Assembly (NCBI RefSeq): GCF_013522705.1
Contig: NZ_JAAMRE010000028.1
Span: 30,451-94,450 of the forward strand
Reading direction: 5' to 3'
From: Pseudomonas lurida
GTDB taxonomy: Bacteria; Pseudomonadota; Gammaproteobacteria; Pseudomonadales; Pseudomonadaceae
DNA length: 64,000 nt
Shown: one piece after another, positions 8,495 to 17,371 of the stretch
Layout of the letters: each line of letters begins with the position of its first letter
Numbering within the stretch: position 1 is the stretch's first letter
Made by a program: the position numbers and the translations under genes
Notes under the pieces: model-generated
The model's input: only the letters and a program-made list of their open reading frames with translations
Database searches by the model: none
What the model was told of the DNA's origin: nothing

Positions 8495-11400
8495 TTAGAA
8501 ATCGCGCTTGTAGAAGATATCCAGGGAGCTGGCCACGCCACTGGCCACTTCCAGGTAGACCTTTTTGCTCAGCAGGTAGCGCAAGGCGATAGTGTTGGCC
8601 GGTTCGAATACCCCAACCCCATAGCGCAGGCTGAGTTTTTCGGTGATTTTGCCGCTGGCGACCACAGCGGTGTTGTTGCCGCTGCCCTGGGTGTCGAGGT
8701 CGAAATCGCGAATGCCGAGCTTGTTAGCGATGTCCGACGTCACCCCGGCGCTGCCCATCAGGCCCAGACCCAGGGCAGCCTGGGCGAGCATGTTGTTGTC
8801 TTCGCCGGTAGTGCTTAACGGGCGCCCCAGCACCAGGTAGGACAGCGCCTGTTCCTGGCTCATCGCCGGTTCCGAAAAGATTTGCGTGGTGGGCTGCTCG
8901 GCGCTGCCGCTCAGGCGAATACCGGCGGTCACGTCGTCGGTCTTGCGGATCGCTTCGATGTCCAGGTACGGCTGGTCCAGCGGCCCGGCGAACAGCAGGC
9001 GCGCACGGCGCACGTCAAGCTTCTGCCCATAGGCGCGGTAGCGGCCGTCGTTGAGCCACAGCTCGCCACGGGTGTCGAGGTTGTCGCCGATGTGCACCTG
9101 ACCCTGGACCTTGGCGGTCAGGCCGAAACCGGAAAAATTCAGCCGGTCTTCACCCACCACCACGTCGATATCCATGGCCATGGCCATCGGTGGCTTGCCC
9201 TCTTCGGTCTGGCTGCCGATGATCACCGTGTCATCCGACACCTTGACGGTCGATGGCGGCAATTCGCGCACGGTGATGTCGCCACGCGGGATGCGCACCT
9301 TGCCGGCAACGGCCAACCTGTCGTTCTTGAGGCTGATTTTCAGGTCGGGCGCCACTTCCAGCTCGGCGTAGGGTTCCACCGTGACGGGCAGTTGCGTGCC
9401 CTGCAGTTGCAGGTCCATCGCCAAGGCCTGGCCCCAATCGACCTGCCCCTTGAGGCTGCCCTGCCCGGCTTTGCCGCTGCGCCAGCCGCCGTTCAGTTGC
9501 ACACTTTCACCGGCAATCAACGCCTGCACATTCAGCCCTTCGAGACTGATGGGCAGTTCCGGCCCGGACACTTCGCCGCCCACCAGGTTAACGCTGCCGT
9601 TGACCTGCGGCGCCAGCAGGCCGCCGCTGATGCGGCCGTTGCCGTTGAGCTTGCCGCTGAGTTTTTCCACCATCGGCACGAACGGCCGCGCCACGGCCAG
9701 GTCCAGCCCCATCAGGCTGAAATTGCCAGTGATCGGTTTGTTTTTCGGCAATGGGTTGATCTGCGCCTGCAGCAGCAATTCGCCGAGCTGGCCGCCGCGG
9801 AAATTCAGCTGCGTATCGATGCGCCGAGGGTTGAGGGTGGTTTCCAGCTTGAGGGTCTCATAGGGAAAGTCCAACCACTGGGCCTTGTCCTTGACGCGCA
9901 AGGTGCCACCGCTGGCATCCACCGACACGATGCCCTTGGGGCCGCTGGCGGGCAGGTCCAGTTGCAGGTCGGCATTGAGGCGACCTTGCCAGGCGAAATC
10001 CTTGGGCAAAAACGCCGCCAGGCTGTCGATGGGGAACTGCTTGAGGTGATAACGCAACTTCGGTTCGGGCATCAGACGCTGGTCTTCGCCGCACAGGCTC
10101 GACGCACCGGAGACCCAGCAGTGCGCCGCAAATGTCAGTCGGCCATCGGCCAGGCGTTCGATCCTGGCCGGAGCCTGCAGCCGCCAGTCCTGGCCGCCGG
10201 CCTGCACATCGCCGCTGGCCAGGCGCCCGCGCCAGTTGCCCTGGTCAAGATTGCCGTCCAGCGCCAAGGCCAGTTTGACCAACGGGCCGGCCAGGTCGAG
10301 CTGGACCTTTTGCTGCCGGATATCGCCCTGGGCGCTGGCGGTGAGCGTGCCGACCTGGGTGTCACCGCTCTGGAGGCCGCTGCCCTTGAGGTCGATCTTT
10401 GCGCGTTGGGCGTTATCCAGCGTGGCGTCGAGGCTGAGGGTTTGCAGGCGGTTGTCGGCAAACGCCAGTTGCTGGCCCTTGAGCCCAAGCTTGCCCTGAG
10501 GCGCCTTGAGCGTGCCGGCCACGTCGAGCCGGCCGTTGATCTGACCGCGCAGCTGTGGCCACAACTGGGCCAGGCGTGTGAGTTTGATATCGATCTGCCC
10601 GGCCAGGCGCTGCTGCAGGCTGCCGCTGCCCTGGATGCGGTTGTCGCCCAGGCGCAGGTCGAGGTTGGCGAGGGTCCATTGCTCGCCGGCGCCGTCGGCC
10701 TTGGCCGCCAGCACGGCGGTCTGCCCGCGCAGGCGGCCCTTGAGGTCAAGGTCGGCGTTGAGTTTGAGTTGTTCGTTCTTGAATTCGCCCTTGCTGCGCA
10801 GCGGTCCGGCCAGAGTGCCGGGCAACTCCGCCACCCAGTACGCCGGGTTCAGCGCCGACAGGTCCAACGCGGTGTCCCACGCAATGCCGTCGGCGAATTG
10901 CAGGTTCAGGTGACCTTCGGCCTTGCCCTGACCGGCGCTCAGTTTCAGCTCCGGCAGGAACACTTGCGTAAGGTCGCCGCTGAACGGCGTGACCACCGAG
11001 AACGAGCCGGCCGGGCCATCGAGGTTGGCCGTGAGGTTACCGAGGTAGTTGCCGTCTTTATAGGCAATCTCGCCGTTGAAGGTACGCAACGCCACTTGGG
11101 GCTCGTCGATCAGCGGGTACAGGCGATGCCACGGGAAATCCAGCCAGGCGATTTTGGCATCGGCGCTGAAGCCTTGCTGCCAGTCCAGGTTGGCGCTGAG
11201 TTTCAGGCTTTGTTTGTCGCCGGCATTCACGTCCAGGCCGGTGATCTGCGCGCCTTTGGCGTCTACCTTGCCTTGCAGCAGCAGGTCCACCGGGCCTTTT
11301 TCCGCCGGCAACACGGCCTTGCCTTGCAGTTGGTAGCCACGGCTCAGGTCGCCCTTGGCGGTAAGGTCCAGTTGATTGAGTTGCAGGGTGTCGGGCAAAT

Positions 11401-12166
11401 CAGCGCTGGGCTTGAAGCCATCGGCGGTGATGCGCAGTTGGGCGGGCAGGTTTTCCGCCAGCGGTTGCAGTTCGCCGCTGAGTTTGGCCGGCAGGTAGCC
11501 GCTGCTGTCGGCGTCGAGTTTGAGGGTCTTGAGCAGGTCGCCGTCGATCTTCAGCGCCACCGTCCACGGCGCGCCGCCGGGTGCGTAAGGCAGGCTCAGA
11601 TTGCCGCTGGCGGTCAACGGCCAATCGCCGCTGGGCTGCAACAGGCCGCTCAGGTCCAGCACCAGGTCGTCGCGCCGCAGGTGCACGGCGTCGATCTGCA
11701 TCCCCGCCGCGGTCCAGTGCGCCGCCAGTTGCAGGCCCTTGAGTTCCTCGCTGCCGTTGAACAACAGACGACCGACACGGACGTCGCCCAACTGCAGGGC
11801 CACCGGCAATTTCAAGTCCGGCAGTTGAATCGGTCCGCTGCTCTCGTCGCCACTGGGGGGAAATTGCAGGCTGACCTGCTCCACATCCAGTTGATCGATG
11901 CACAAGGTCATGCGCAGCAGACAGGCCGGCGACCACGCTAACGTCGGTGCCTGGAGTTCGACGCGGCTGCTGTCCTGCTGCCAGAGCAGATGGTCGGCGC
12001 GCCATTGGCCGCCCAGGTGGCCGTGGAAATTCTCCACGCTCAACCCCGGCACACGCGCCAACGCCCAACGGCTGCCGGCCTGGGTGCCGAGTATCGCCCA
12101 GCCGGTCAGCACTGCCACGGTGAGGACGGCCATCACGGCCAGCCCGGCTATTTTCACACCTCGCAT
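8495..12166 (-). CDS. tamB: Translocation and assembly module inner-membrane protein TamB
   Basis: Very long protein (1223 residues) that spans the periplasm, partners TamA in outer-membrane biogenesis, and belongs to the AsmA-like lipid-transfer group. It has one N-terminal transmembrane anchor (about residues 5-27), a long repetitive beta-rich body, and the C-terminal TamB (DUF490) domain ending in beta strands (KLSLRYGVGVFEPANTIALRYLLSKKVYLEVASG contains the last part). The tamA stop TGA overlaps the ATG by one base. A GTG one codon upstream (12169) is possible, but ATG has better spacing to GAG. Confidence 0.93.
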   Translation of the reverse strand: MRGVKIAGLAVMAVLTVAVLTGWAILGTQAGSRWALARVPGLSVENFHGHLGGQWRADHLLWQQDSSRVELQAPTLAWSPACLLRMTLCIDQLDVEQVSLQFPPSGDESSGPIQLPDLKLPVALQLGDVRVGRLLFNGSEELKGLQLAAHWTAAGMQIDAVHLRRDDLVLDLSGLLQPSGDWPLTASGNLSLPYAPGGAPWTVALKIDGDLLKTLKLDADSSGYLPAKLSGELQPLAENLPAQLRITADGFKPSADLPDTLQLNQLDLTAKGDLSRGYQLQGKAVLPAEKGPVDLLLQGKVDAKGAQITGLDVNAGDKQSLKLSANLDWQQGFSADAKIAWLDFPWHRLYPLIDEPQVALRTFNGEIAYKDGNYLGNLTANLDGPAGSFSVVTPFSGDLTQVFLPELKLSAGQGKAEGHLNLQFADGIAWDTALDLSALNPAYWVAELPGTLAGPLRSKGEFKNEQLKLNADLDLKGRLRGQTAVLAAKADGAGEQWTLANLDLRLGDNRIQGSGSLQQRLAGQIDIKLTRLAQLWPQLRGQINGRLDVAGTLKAPQGKLGLKGQQLAFADNRLQTLSLDATLDNAQRAKIDLKGSGLQSGDTQVGTLTASAQGDIRQQKVQLDLAGPLVKLALALDGNLDQGNWRGRLASGDVQAGGQDWRLQAPARIERLADGRLTFAAHCWVSGASSLCGEDQRLMPEPKLRYHLKQFPIDSLAAFLPKDFAWQGRLNADLQLDLPASGPKGIVSVDASGGTLRVKDKAQWLDFPYETLKLETTLNPRRIDTQLNFRGGQLGELLLQAQINPLPKNKPITGNFSLMGLDLAVARPFVPMVEKLSGKLNGNGRISGGLLAPQVNGSVNLVGGEVSGPELPISLEGLNVQALIAGESVQLNGGWRSGKAGQGSLKGQVDWGQALAMDLQLQGTQLPVTVEPYAELEVAPDLKISLKNDRLAVAGKVRIPRGDITVRELPPSTVKVSDDTVIIGSQTEEGKPPMAMAMDIDVVVGEDRLNFSGFGLTAKVQGQVHIGDNLDTRGELWLNDGRYRAYGQKLDVRRARLLFAGPLDQPYLDIEAIRKTDDVTAGIRLSGSAEQPTTQIFSEPAMSQEQALSYLVLGRPLSTTGEDNNMLAQAALGLGLMGSAGVTSDIANKLGIRDFDLDTQGSGNNTAVVASGKITEKLSLRYGVGVFEPANTIALRYLLSKKVYLEVASGVASSLDIFYKRDF

Positions 12167-13893
12167 CACAACTCAGGCCCCATGGAAAAGTGCAATCGAA
12201 TGCCGCCCGGGTCTTCCAGAGCATGGGCCAGGTCCAGGCGAATCGGGCCGACCGGCGAGACCCAGCGCACACCGACGCCGACGCCGGTCTTCAGGCTCGG
12301 CAGCTCCAGATCATTAAAGGAGTTGCCCTGGTCGATGAAGGTCGCGATCCGCCATTTTTCGGCGATGGAATATTGGTACTCGGCACTCAGCGCCACCATG
12401 TAGCGCCCACCGATGCGATCTCCCCGGTCGTTTTCGGGGGACAGGGTCTGGTACTCATAGCCGCGCACACTCTGGTCGCCACCGGCAAAGAAACGCAACG
12501 ACGGCGGCACCGACTGGTAACCATTGGTGGCGCTGCCGCCCACTTGGGCGCGGGCGAGAAACCGGTGGTTGTCCCACAGGGTGGTCAAGCCTTTGACCAT
12601 GGCCGTGCCATACAGGAGGTTGGTGTCCGACCCCAACCCCTCCTTGGCCACCTTGGCGTCGAATTGCAGGCGGTAGCCGTGGTGCGGGTCAATACGATTG
12701 TCGCTGCGCAGGTAGGAATAGCTGACGCCTGGCATCAGCAGGTTGCTCAGGCCCGAGTCGTTGCCCAGGCGATATTCCTCGCGTTGCCACTTGAGCGAGA
12801 TCACCCGTGTCCAACCGCTGGGCAACTTGCTGTGCCACTCCGGCCCGAGGGTGAGCAATTTACTCAGGGTGTCGGTGTTGGCGATTTCTTCGTTCTGATA
12901 GCCGCCGGCAAAGCGCAATTTGTCGGTGAGCGGCGGGTCCATGGGAATGTCGTACCAAAGGCCGACGTTCTGCCGCGGTGCCGACAGCTCGGCTTCCCAG
13001 CCATAGCTATGGCCCTGGGGGTTGACCCAGTGTCGCGTCCAGTTGGCTTTGCCGCGCGGTCCAACGTCGGTGGAGTAACCCAGGCCCAGGCCCAGGGTGC
13101 GCGGTTTACGTGTATCCAGCTGCACGGCGACCGGGATCACATCATGGGTCGAGGCGGCGGGTGCGGCGTCCACCCGCACACCTTCAAAAAAACCACTGGC
13201 CTGCAGGTTCTGGTTGAGCTCAGCGATAAGTTCGGAGTCGTAGGGGTCGCCGCTTTTGAACGGCACCATGCGGTGCAGCAGGTCCTCGTCAAATGGCGTA
13301 TCGCCAGCAAAGCTGACTTTACCCAGGGTGTAGCGCGGGCCGCTGTCGTAGACCAGTTCGATATCGGCGACGCCGGCCTGCGGGTCCACCGCAAGTTTCT
13401 GCCGGGTAAAGCGCCCGCTGAAAAAACCGTAGCGCGAGGCCTGGTTCTGGATCAGGCGCTTGGCGTCTTCGTAATGGCCGTGGTTGAGCACGGCGCCGGA
13501 CTTGAGATCGTCACCGGCGGGCACGCGAAACGCTTTGAGGCTGGCCGCCGGGCCATCGACCCGAATCGTCACATCACGCAGGTGCACCGGTTCGCCGGGA
13601 TCGACATTAAGGATCAGGCGCGGGCTCTTGCCGCCTTTCACATCGCTGTCGATGCGCGGTTGGTAGTAGCCCAGTGCCTGGGCGGCCTTGCGCGCCTGCT
13701 CCTCGGCGCCACGGCTGAACCGCAGCAGCGCCTCTTCATCGCGATCGCCCACGCCGCCGATATAGCCTTCGATATTGGCTTTCAGCGCGTCGTTGGCGGG
13801 TTTGATGCGCACGTCCAATTCGCTTTGCGCCAATGCGCCGCAGCTTGTGAACAGCAGAATCAAGCTGCTGGTGAATCTTCCTGGAAACTTCAT
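12166..13893 (-). CDS. tamA: Translocation and assembly module outer-membrane protein TamA
   Basis: Omp85-family outer-membrane beta-barrel that works with TamB. The 575-residue product has a signal peptide ending near SCGALAQ, POTRA-type domains in the N-terminal half (DVRIKPANDALKAN onwards) and a C-terminal 16-strand-type barrel with the Omp85 motif region RFFAGGDQSVRGYEY and a terminal GVGVRWVSPVGPIRLDLA. The frame is open to 14013, but ATG at 13893 starts the signal peptide. It is translationally coupled to tamB, the conserved pairing. Confidence 0.93.
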   Translation of the reverse strand: MKFPGRFTSSLILLFTSCGALAQSELDVRIKPANDALKANIEGYIGGVGDRDEEALLRFSRGAEEQARKAAQALGYYQPRIDSDVKGGKSPRLILNVDPGEPVHLRDVTIRVDGPAASLKAFRVPAGDDLKSGAVLNHGHYEDAKRLIQNQASRYGFFSGRFTRQKLAVDPQAGVADIELVYDSGPRYTLGKVSFAGDTPFDEDLLHRMVPFKSGDPYDSELIAELNQNLQASGFFEGVRVDAAPAASTHDVIPVAVQLDTRKPRTLGLGLGYSTDVGPRGKANWTRHWVNPQGHSYGWEAELSAPRQNVGLWYDIPMDPPLTDKLRFAGGYQNEEIANTDTLSKLLTLGPEWHSKLPSGWTRVISLKWQREEYRLGNDSGLSNLLMPGVSYSYLRSDNRIDPHHGYRLQFDAKVAKEGLGSDTNLLYGTAMVKGLTTLWDNHRFLARAQVGGSATNGYQSVPPSLRFFAGGDQSVRGYEYQTLSPENDRGDRIGGRYMVALSAEYQYSIAEKWRIATFIDQGNSFNDLELPSLKTGVGVGVRWVSPVGPIRLDLAHALEDPGGIRLHFSMGPEL

Positions 13894-13957
13894 AGGCGCG
13901 GATGCTACACGAGCTGGCAAGGAACGTAGAACTCGGAAGATTCTGAAAAAATCTGCA

Positions 13958-14608
13958 TTACGCCGTGGCAGCCTGCAGGACCTGCGGGCTGGGGTGGAAA
14001 AAAATATGCTCAAGGACAGGTCCTACAGCGACCTCGCCGATTTCCTCATAGCCCTGGCGCTTATAGAACTCCAGGTAGCGCGAGTTGCCCGTGTCGAGCA
14101 CCACGCCCGAAGAATGCGGGTCCTCGGCGCACCAGTTGTGCACCGCCTGCAACAATTGCTCACCGTAATGTTTGCCCTGGAACTGTGGATGAATCCCCAG
14201 CAATGGCAGCACATGCACCGATTCGCTCGGCAGGCACGCCAGCACGGCATGGTGATAATCCAGGTAACGCCGCGTGCCACGCACGCCAGTGCTCAGCCAC
14301 ATGCGCAATTGCCAGGCCCAGCTCTCGGTGATGCCCAGGCGCCGTTGCGGCGGTGCGATCAGTGCAATGCCGATCAGGCGGTCATCGACAAACAGGCCGA
14401 TGGCGGGAAGTTTCTGAAAGAAATGCTGCTTGACCAGCTCACGCACGGTGGCGCGCACCCGCTGTTCATAGCCGGGACGTTCGGCCTCGAAGATGTAGGC
14501 AAACGTCGGTTCGTGGCGGTAAGCCTGGTACAACAGGGAGCGGGCTTCGCGGGAATAGCCGCTGTTGAGCACGCGGACGTCGGCGATGGCAGTCGAAGTG
14601 TCAGGCAT
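13958..14608 (-). CDS. GNAT-family N-acetyltransferase
   Basis: A 216-residue protein with the GNAT fold. The acetyl-CoA binding motif A is seen in LPLLGIHPQFQGKHYGEQLL (Q/RxxGxG/A-like QFQGKHYG), followed by LDTGNSRYLEFYKRQGYEEIG, the usual strand/helix with the N-x-x-x-Y-x-x-x-G pattern. Substrate is unknown. I chose ATG at 14608, preceded by a GA-rich site; a GTG at 14632 would add eight residues. It lies between tamA and xthA with no evident operon partner. Confidence 0.82.
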   Translation of the reverse strand: MPDTSTAIADVRVLNSGYSREARSLLYQAYRHEPTFAYIFEAERPGYEQRVRATVRELVKQHFFQKLPAIGLFVDDRLIGIALIAPPQRRLGITESWAWQLRMWLSTGVRGTRRYLDYHHAVLACLPSESVHVLPLLGIHPQFQGKHYGEQLLQAVHNWCAEDPHSSGVVLDTGNSRYLEFYKRQGYEEIGEVAVGPVLEHIFFHPSPQVLQAATA

Positions 14609-14777
14609 ACAGTCAATCTCTCTGGGCGCCACTCAAAAGATGGCGTTCTTATGGGTACGAACCTACACGGCACCAGTCGTTCCCAGACATTAGCAGTGCA
14701 TCTGTCCTACCGCCACGCTGGCCCCCGTCTGACTTGTCGGCTAGCATCGCCCTTTTGCCAGAACCGGACCGCCGAGC

Positions 14778-15590
14778 ATGAAAATCGTCTCCTTCAATAT
14801 CAACGGGCTGCGGGCTCGCCCTCATCAGCTGGCGGCGCTGATTGAAAAACATCAACCGGACGTGATCGGCCTGCAGGAAACCAAGGTTCACGACGACCAG
14901 TTCCCTCTCGCTGAAGTGCAAGCCCTGGGCTATCACGTGTATTACCACGGCCAGAAAGGCCACTACGGCGTGGCCCTGCTCTCGCGCCAGGAAGCATTGA
15001 GCGTGCACAAAGGCTTTGCCAGCGATGAAGAAGACGCCCAGCGCCGCTTTATCTGGGGCACCTTCGCCGATGAGAACGGCCACCCGGTCACGATCATGAA
15101 CGGCTACTTCCCCCAAGGCGAAAGCCGCGACCATCCCACCAAGTTTCCGGCCAAGCAGCGCTTCTATGAAGACCTGCAGCAGTTGCTGGAAAGCCAGTTC
15201 AGCAACGACCAGGCGCTGGTGGTGATGGGCGACGTGAATATCTCGCCGCAAGACTGCGACATCGGCATCGGCGCCGACAACGCCAAGCGTTGGCTCAAGA
15301 CCGGCAAATGCAGCTTCCTGCCGGAAGAACGCGAGTGGATGGAGCGCCTTAAAAGCTGGGGCCTGGTGGACAGTTTCCGGCACCTTTACCCGGACGTGAC
15401 CGACCGTTTCAGCTGGTTCGACTACCGCAGCCGTGGGTTTGAAGATGAGCCCAAGCGCGGGCTGCGCATCGACGTGATCATGGCCTCTACCGGCCTGGTG
15501 CCACGGGTCAAGGATGCGGGCGTGGATTACGACCTGCGCGGTTTGGAAAAACCGTCGGACCATGCGCCGATCTGGCTTGAATTGAGCTGA
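14778..15590 (+). CDS. xthA: Exodeoxyribonuclease III
   Basis: AP endonuclease and 3'-5' exonuclease of base-excision repair. The 270 residues show the exonuclease-endonuclease-phosphatase motifs in order: FNINGLRAR (Asn ligand), LQETKVHDDQFP (Glu metal ligand), GDVNISPQDCDIG (Asp/Asn), and the C-terminal SDHAPIWLEL with the catalytic His. Length equals the family standard, and MKIVSFNINGLR is the normal start. Confidence 0.95.
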   Translation: MKIVSFNINGLRARPHQLAALIEKHQPDVIGLQETKVHDDQFPLAEVQALGYHVYYHGQKGHYGVALLSRQEALSVHKGFASDEEDAQRRFIWGTFADENGHPVTIMNGYFPQGESRDHPTKFPAKQRFYEDLQQLLESQFSNDQALVVMGDVNISPQDCDIGIGADNAKRWLKTGKCSFLPEEREWMERLKSWGLVDSFRHLYPDVTDRFSWFDYRSRGFEDEPKRGLRIDVIMASTGLVPRVKDAGVDYDLRGLEKPSDHAPIWLELS

Positions 15591-15693
15591 CCGGCAGTCT
15601 GGCTCGGTTAAATGAGGCGGCCTGTCAGTCATATTGATGCAACCTGACTGACTTAATCTCGCGGCACTCCCTTTGGCTTGAGAAGGTGCCGGC

Positions 15694-17028
15694 ATGATGC
15701 TGCGCGTTCTGTTCCTGTTGTGTTGCGTATCCTCCCTCACCGCCATGGCCGCTCCCCTGCCCGTTCCCGATCAGGGCCCGGCCTTGCGCATCCAGGGTTC
15801 CAACACCATCGGCGCGGCGCTGGGCCCGGCGCTGGTCAAGGGGTTGATGACCCAACAGGGTTTGCAAGGCCTCCACAGCGAGCCCAGCGACGGCACCAAT
15901 GAACAGCGGGTGGTCGGCCAGACGCGCCAGGGTAAAACGGTGACCATCGAGGTCGCCGCCCATGGTTCCAGCACCGGTTTCGCCGCTCTCAAAACAGGCC
16001 GCGCCGACCTGGCTGCCTCGTCCCGCCCCATCAAGGACAGCGAACTGGTGGACCTCGAACCCGTGGGCGACCTGAAAAGCCCCGAGGCCGAGCAGGTGAT
16101 TGCCATCGACGGCCTGGCCATTATCCTTAACCCGCGCAACCCGCTGAACACCTTGAACACCTGGCAACTGGCGCAGATCTTCAACGGCGAAGTCAGCACC
16201 TGGGACGCGTTGGGCGGTGTCGGCGGGCCGATTCATGTGTATGCGCGGGATGATCAGTCAGGCACCTACGACACCTTCAAGGAGCTGGTGCTGCGCCTGC
16301 GCGGTAAACCGTTGGTGGCGAGCGCCCAGCGTTTCGAGTCCAGCGAGCAGTTGTCCGACGCGGTCAGCCGCGACCCCCAGGGCATTGGCTTTATCGGCCT
16401 GCCCTACGTGCGTCAGGCCAAGGCGGTGGCGATTGTCGACGGCGACTCGCAACCGATGCTGCCGTTGAACAGCCTGATCGCCACCGAGGATTACCCGCTG
16501 TCGCGTCGTTTGTTCTTTTACCTGCCGCCATCGAACCGCAACCCATGGGCCGAGGCGCTGGTGGACTTTACCCAGAGCGCCAAAGGCCAGGCGATCGTGG
16601 CCGCCAACGGCTTTATCGCGCAGCAGGTGCAGGCCATGGCCGTGACACCGCGCCCGTCGATGCCCGACGATTACCAGGCGATTGCCCGCGATGCCCAACG
16701 CCTGAGTGTGAATTTTCGCTTCGAAGAAGGCAGCGCCAGCCTCGACAACAAGGCGCGCCAGGACCTGCAACGGGTAGTGGCGTACCTGAAGAGTCACGAC
16801 AAGCTGAATAAACAGGTGACGTTGGTGGGCTTCGGCGATGCCAAGAACGACCCGCAACGGGCAGCGTTGCTGTCCAAGCTGCGTGCCATGGCGGTGCGGC
16901 GGGAGTTGGTACGCAACGGTGTAGTGCTGCGCGATATTCGAGGGTTCGGTGCGCAGATGCCGGTGGCGGCGAATACGGCGGACGAGGGACGGATCAAGAA
17001 TCGACGGGTGGAGGTGTGGGTGTATTGA
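15694..17028 (+). CDS. Periplasmic PstS-like binding domain fused to an OmpA-type peptidoglycan-binding domain
   Basis: A 444-residue secreted protein. A signal peptide ends near SLTAMAAPLP. Residues of about 30-310 are a PBP-like domain with IQGSNTIGAALGPALVKGL and RDDQSGTYDTFKELV, the anion-binding loops of PstS-type phosphate proteins. Residues of about 340-444 form an OmpA C-terminal domain (NFRFEEGSASLDNKARQDL through GRIKNRRVEVWVY). The layout suggests a ligand sensor or scavenger held on the cell wall. No transporter genes flank it; phosphate as ligand is an inference from the family. Confidence 0.82.
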   Translation: MMLRVLFLLCCVSSLTAMAAPLPVPDQGPALRIQGSNTIGAALGPALVKGLMTQQGLQGLHSEPSDGTNEQRVVGQTRQGKTVTIEVAAHGSSTGFAALKTGRADLAASSRPIKDSELVDLEPVGDLKSPEAEQVIAIDGLAIILNPRNPLNTLNTWQLAQIFNGEVSTWDALGGVGGPIHVYARDDQSGTYDTFKELVLRLRGKPLVASAQRFESSEQLSDAVSRDPQGIGFIGLPYVRQAKAVAIVDGDSQPMLPLNSLIATEDYPLSRRLFFYLPPSNRNPWAEALVDFTQSAKGQAIVAANGFIAQQVQAMAVTPRPSMPDDYQAIARDAQRLSVNFRFEEGSASLDNKARQDLQRVVAYLKSHDKLNKQVTLVGFGDAKNDPQRAALLSKLRAMAVRRELVRNGVVLRDIRGFGAQMPVAANTADEGRIKNRRVEVWVY

Positions 17029-17059
17029 GGCTTGGGTGTTGTGTAGTTGGCAATGGCCT

Positions 17060-17132
17060 CATCGGGGGCAAGCCCCCTCCCACACTGACTGGAGGAATCC
17101 GATCAACTGTGGGAGGGGGCTTGCCCCCGATG
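17060..17132. repeat. REP doublet: two inverted copies of a 25-base palindromic unit
   Basis: The 25-base unit at 17060-17084 (starting CATCGGGGGCAAGCCCC) is the exact reverse complement of 17108-17132 (starting TGTGGGAGGGGGC). The same unit recurs once more at 19705-19729, and a variant at 17314-17337. The pair, separated by 23 bases, has the head-to-head layout of Pseudomonas REP doublets. It occupies most of the first part of the 323-base gene-free stretch 17029-17351. Confidence 0.88.
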
Positions 17133-17166
17133 CAGGCGCCACAGGCTTACTGCCCGCCGCGCATCA
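17116..17166. repeat. 51-base direct repeat, copy 1 (relic of an acyl-CoA dehydrogenase gene 3' end)
   Basis: Identical to 17321-17371. On the minus strand it contains the last codons and stop (MRGGQ, TAA) of the acyl-CoA dehydrogenase gene whose intact end is in copy 2. It overlaps one REP unit. The 205-base offset encloses a palindromic element, so the duplication probably arose with or around that element. Confidence 0.85.
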
Positions 17167-17174
17167 ACTTCAAA

Positions 17175-17311
17175 GATCGTTCCCACGCTCCCGCGTGGGC
17201 ATGCAGCCCGTGACGCTCCGCGTCGCCTGTGCGCAGCCGCCTAGACTTGCGGCGGCTGGCGGGACGCAGAGCGTCCCAGGAGGCATTTCCACGCAGAGCG
17301 TGGGAACGATC
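17175..17311. repeat. 137-base palindromic repeat element with 16-base terminal inverted repeats
   Basis: Ends are perfect inverted repeats: GATCGTTCCCACGCTC at 17175-17190 and GAGCGTGGGAACGATC at 17296-17311. Nested inside are further pairs, such as GACGCTCCGCGTC and GACGCAGAGCGTC. It encodes nothing. It resembles the dispersed GC-rich intergenic repeats of P. fluorescens genomes (a miniature, non-autonomous type of element); that assignment is from memory. Confidence 0.8.
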
Positions 17312-17320
17312 ATTGTGGAA

Positions 17321-17371
17321 GGGGCTTGCCCCCGATGCAGGCGCCACAGGCTTACTGCCCGCCGCGCATCA
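17321..17371. repeat. 51-base direct repeat, copy 2 (covers the functional 3' end of the acyl-CoA dehydrogenase gene)
   Basis: Identical to 17116-17166. This copy continues into the intact coding sequence, so it is the parental copy and copy 1 is the duplicate. Confidence 0.85.

Noticed and set aside
15598..15693. Pho box upstream of the PstS-OmpA fusion gene
   Set aside because: Only one CTGTCA half-site is visible (near 15622); the second direct repeat at the right spacing is absent.
17060..17371. CRISPR array
   Set aside because: The repeats are inverted REP palindromes and one duplicated gene end, not regularly spaced direct repeats with unique spacers.
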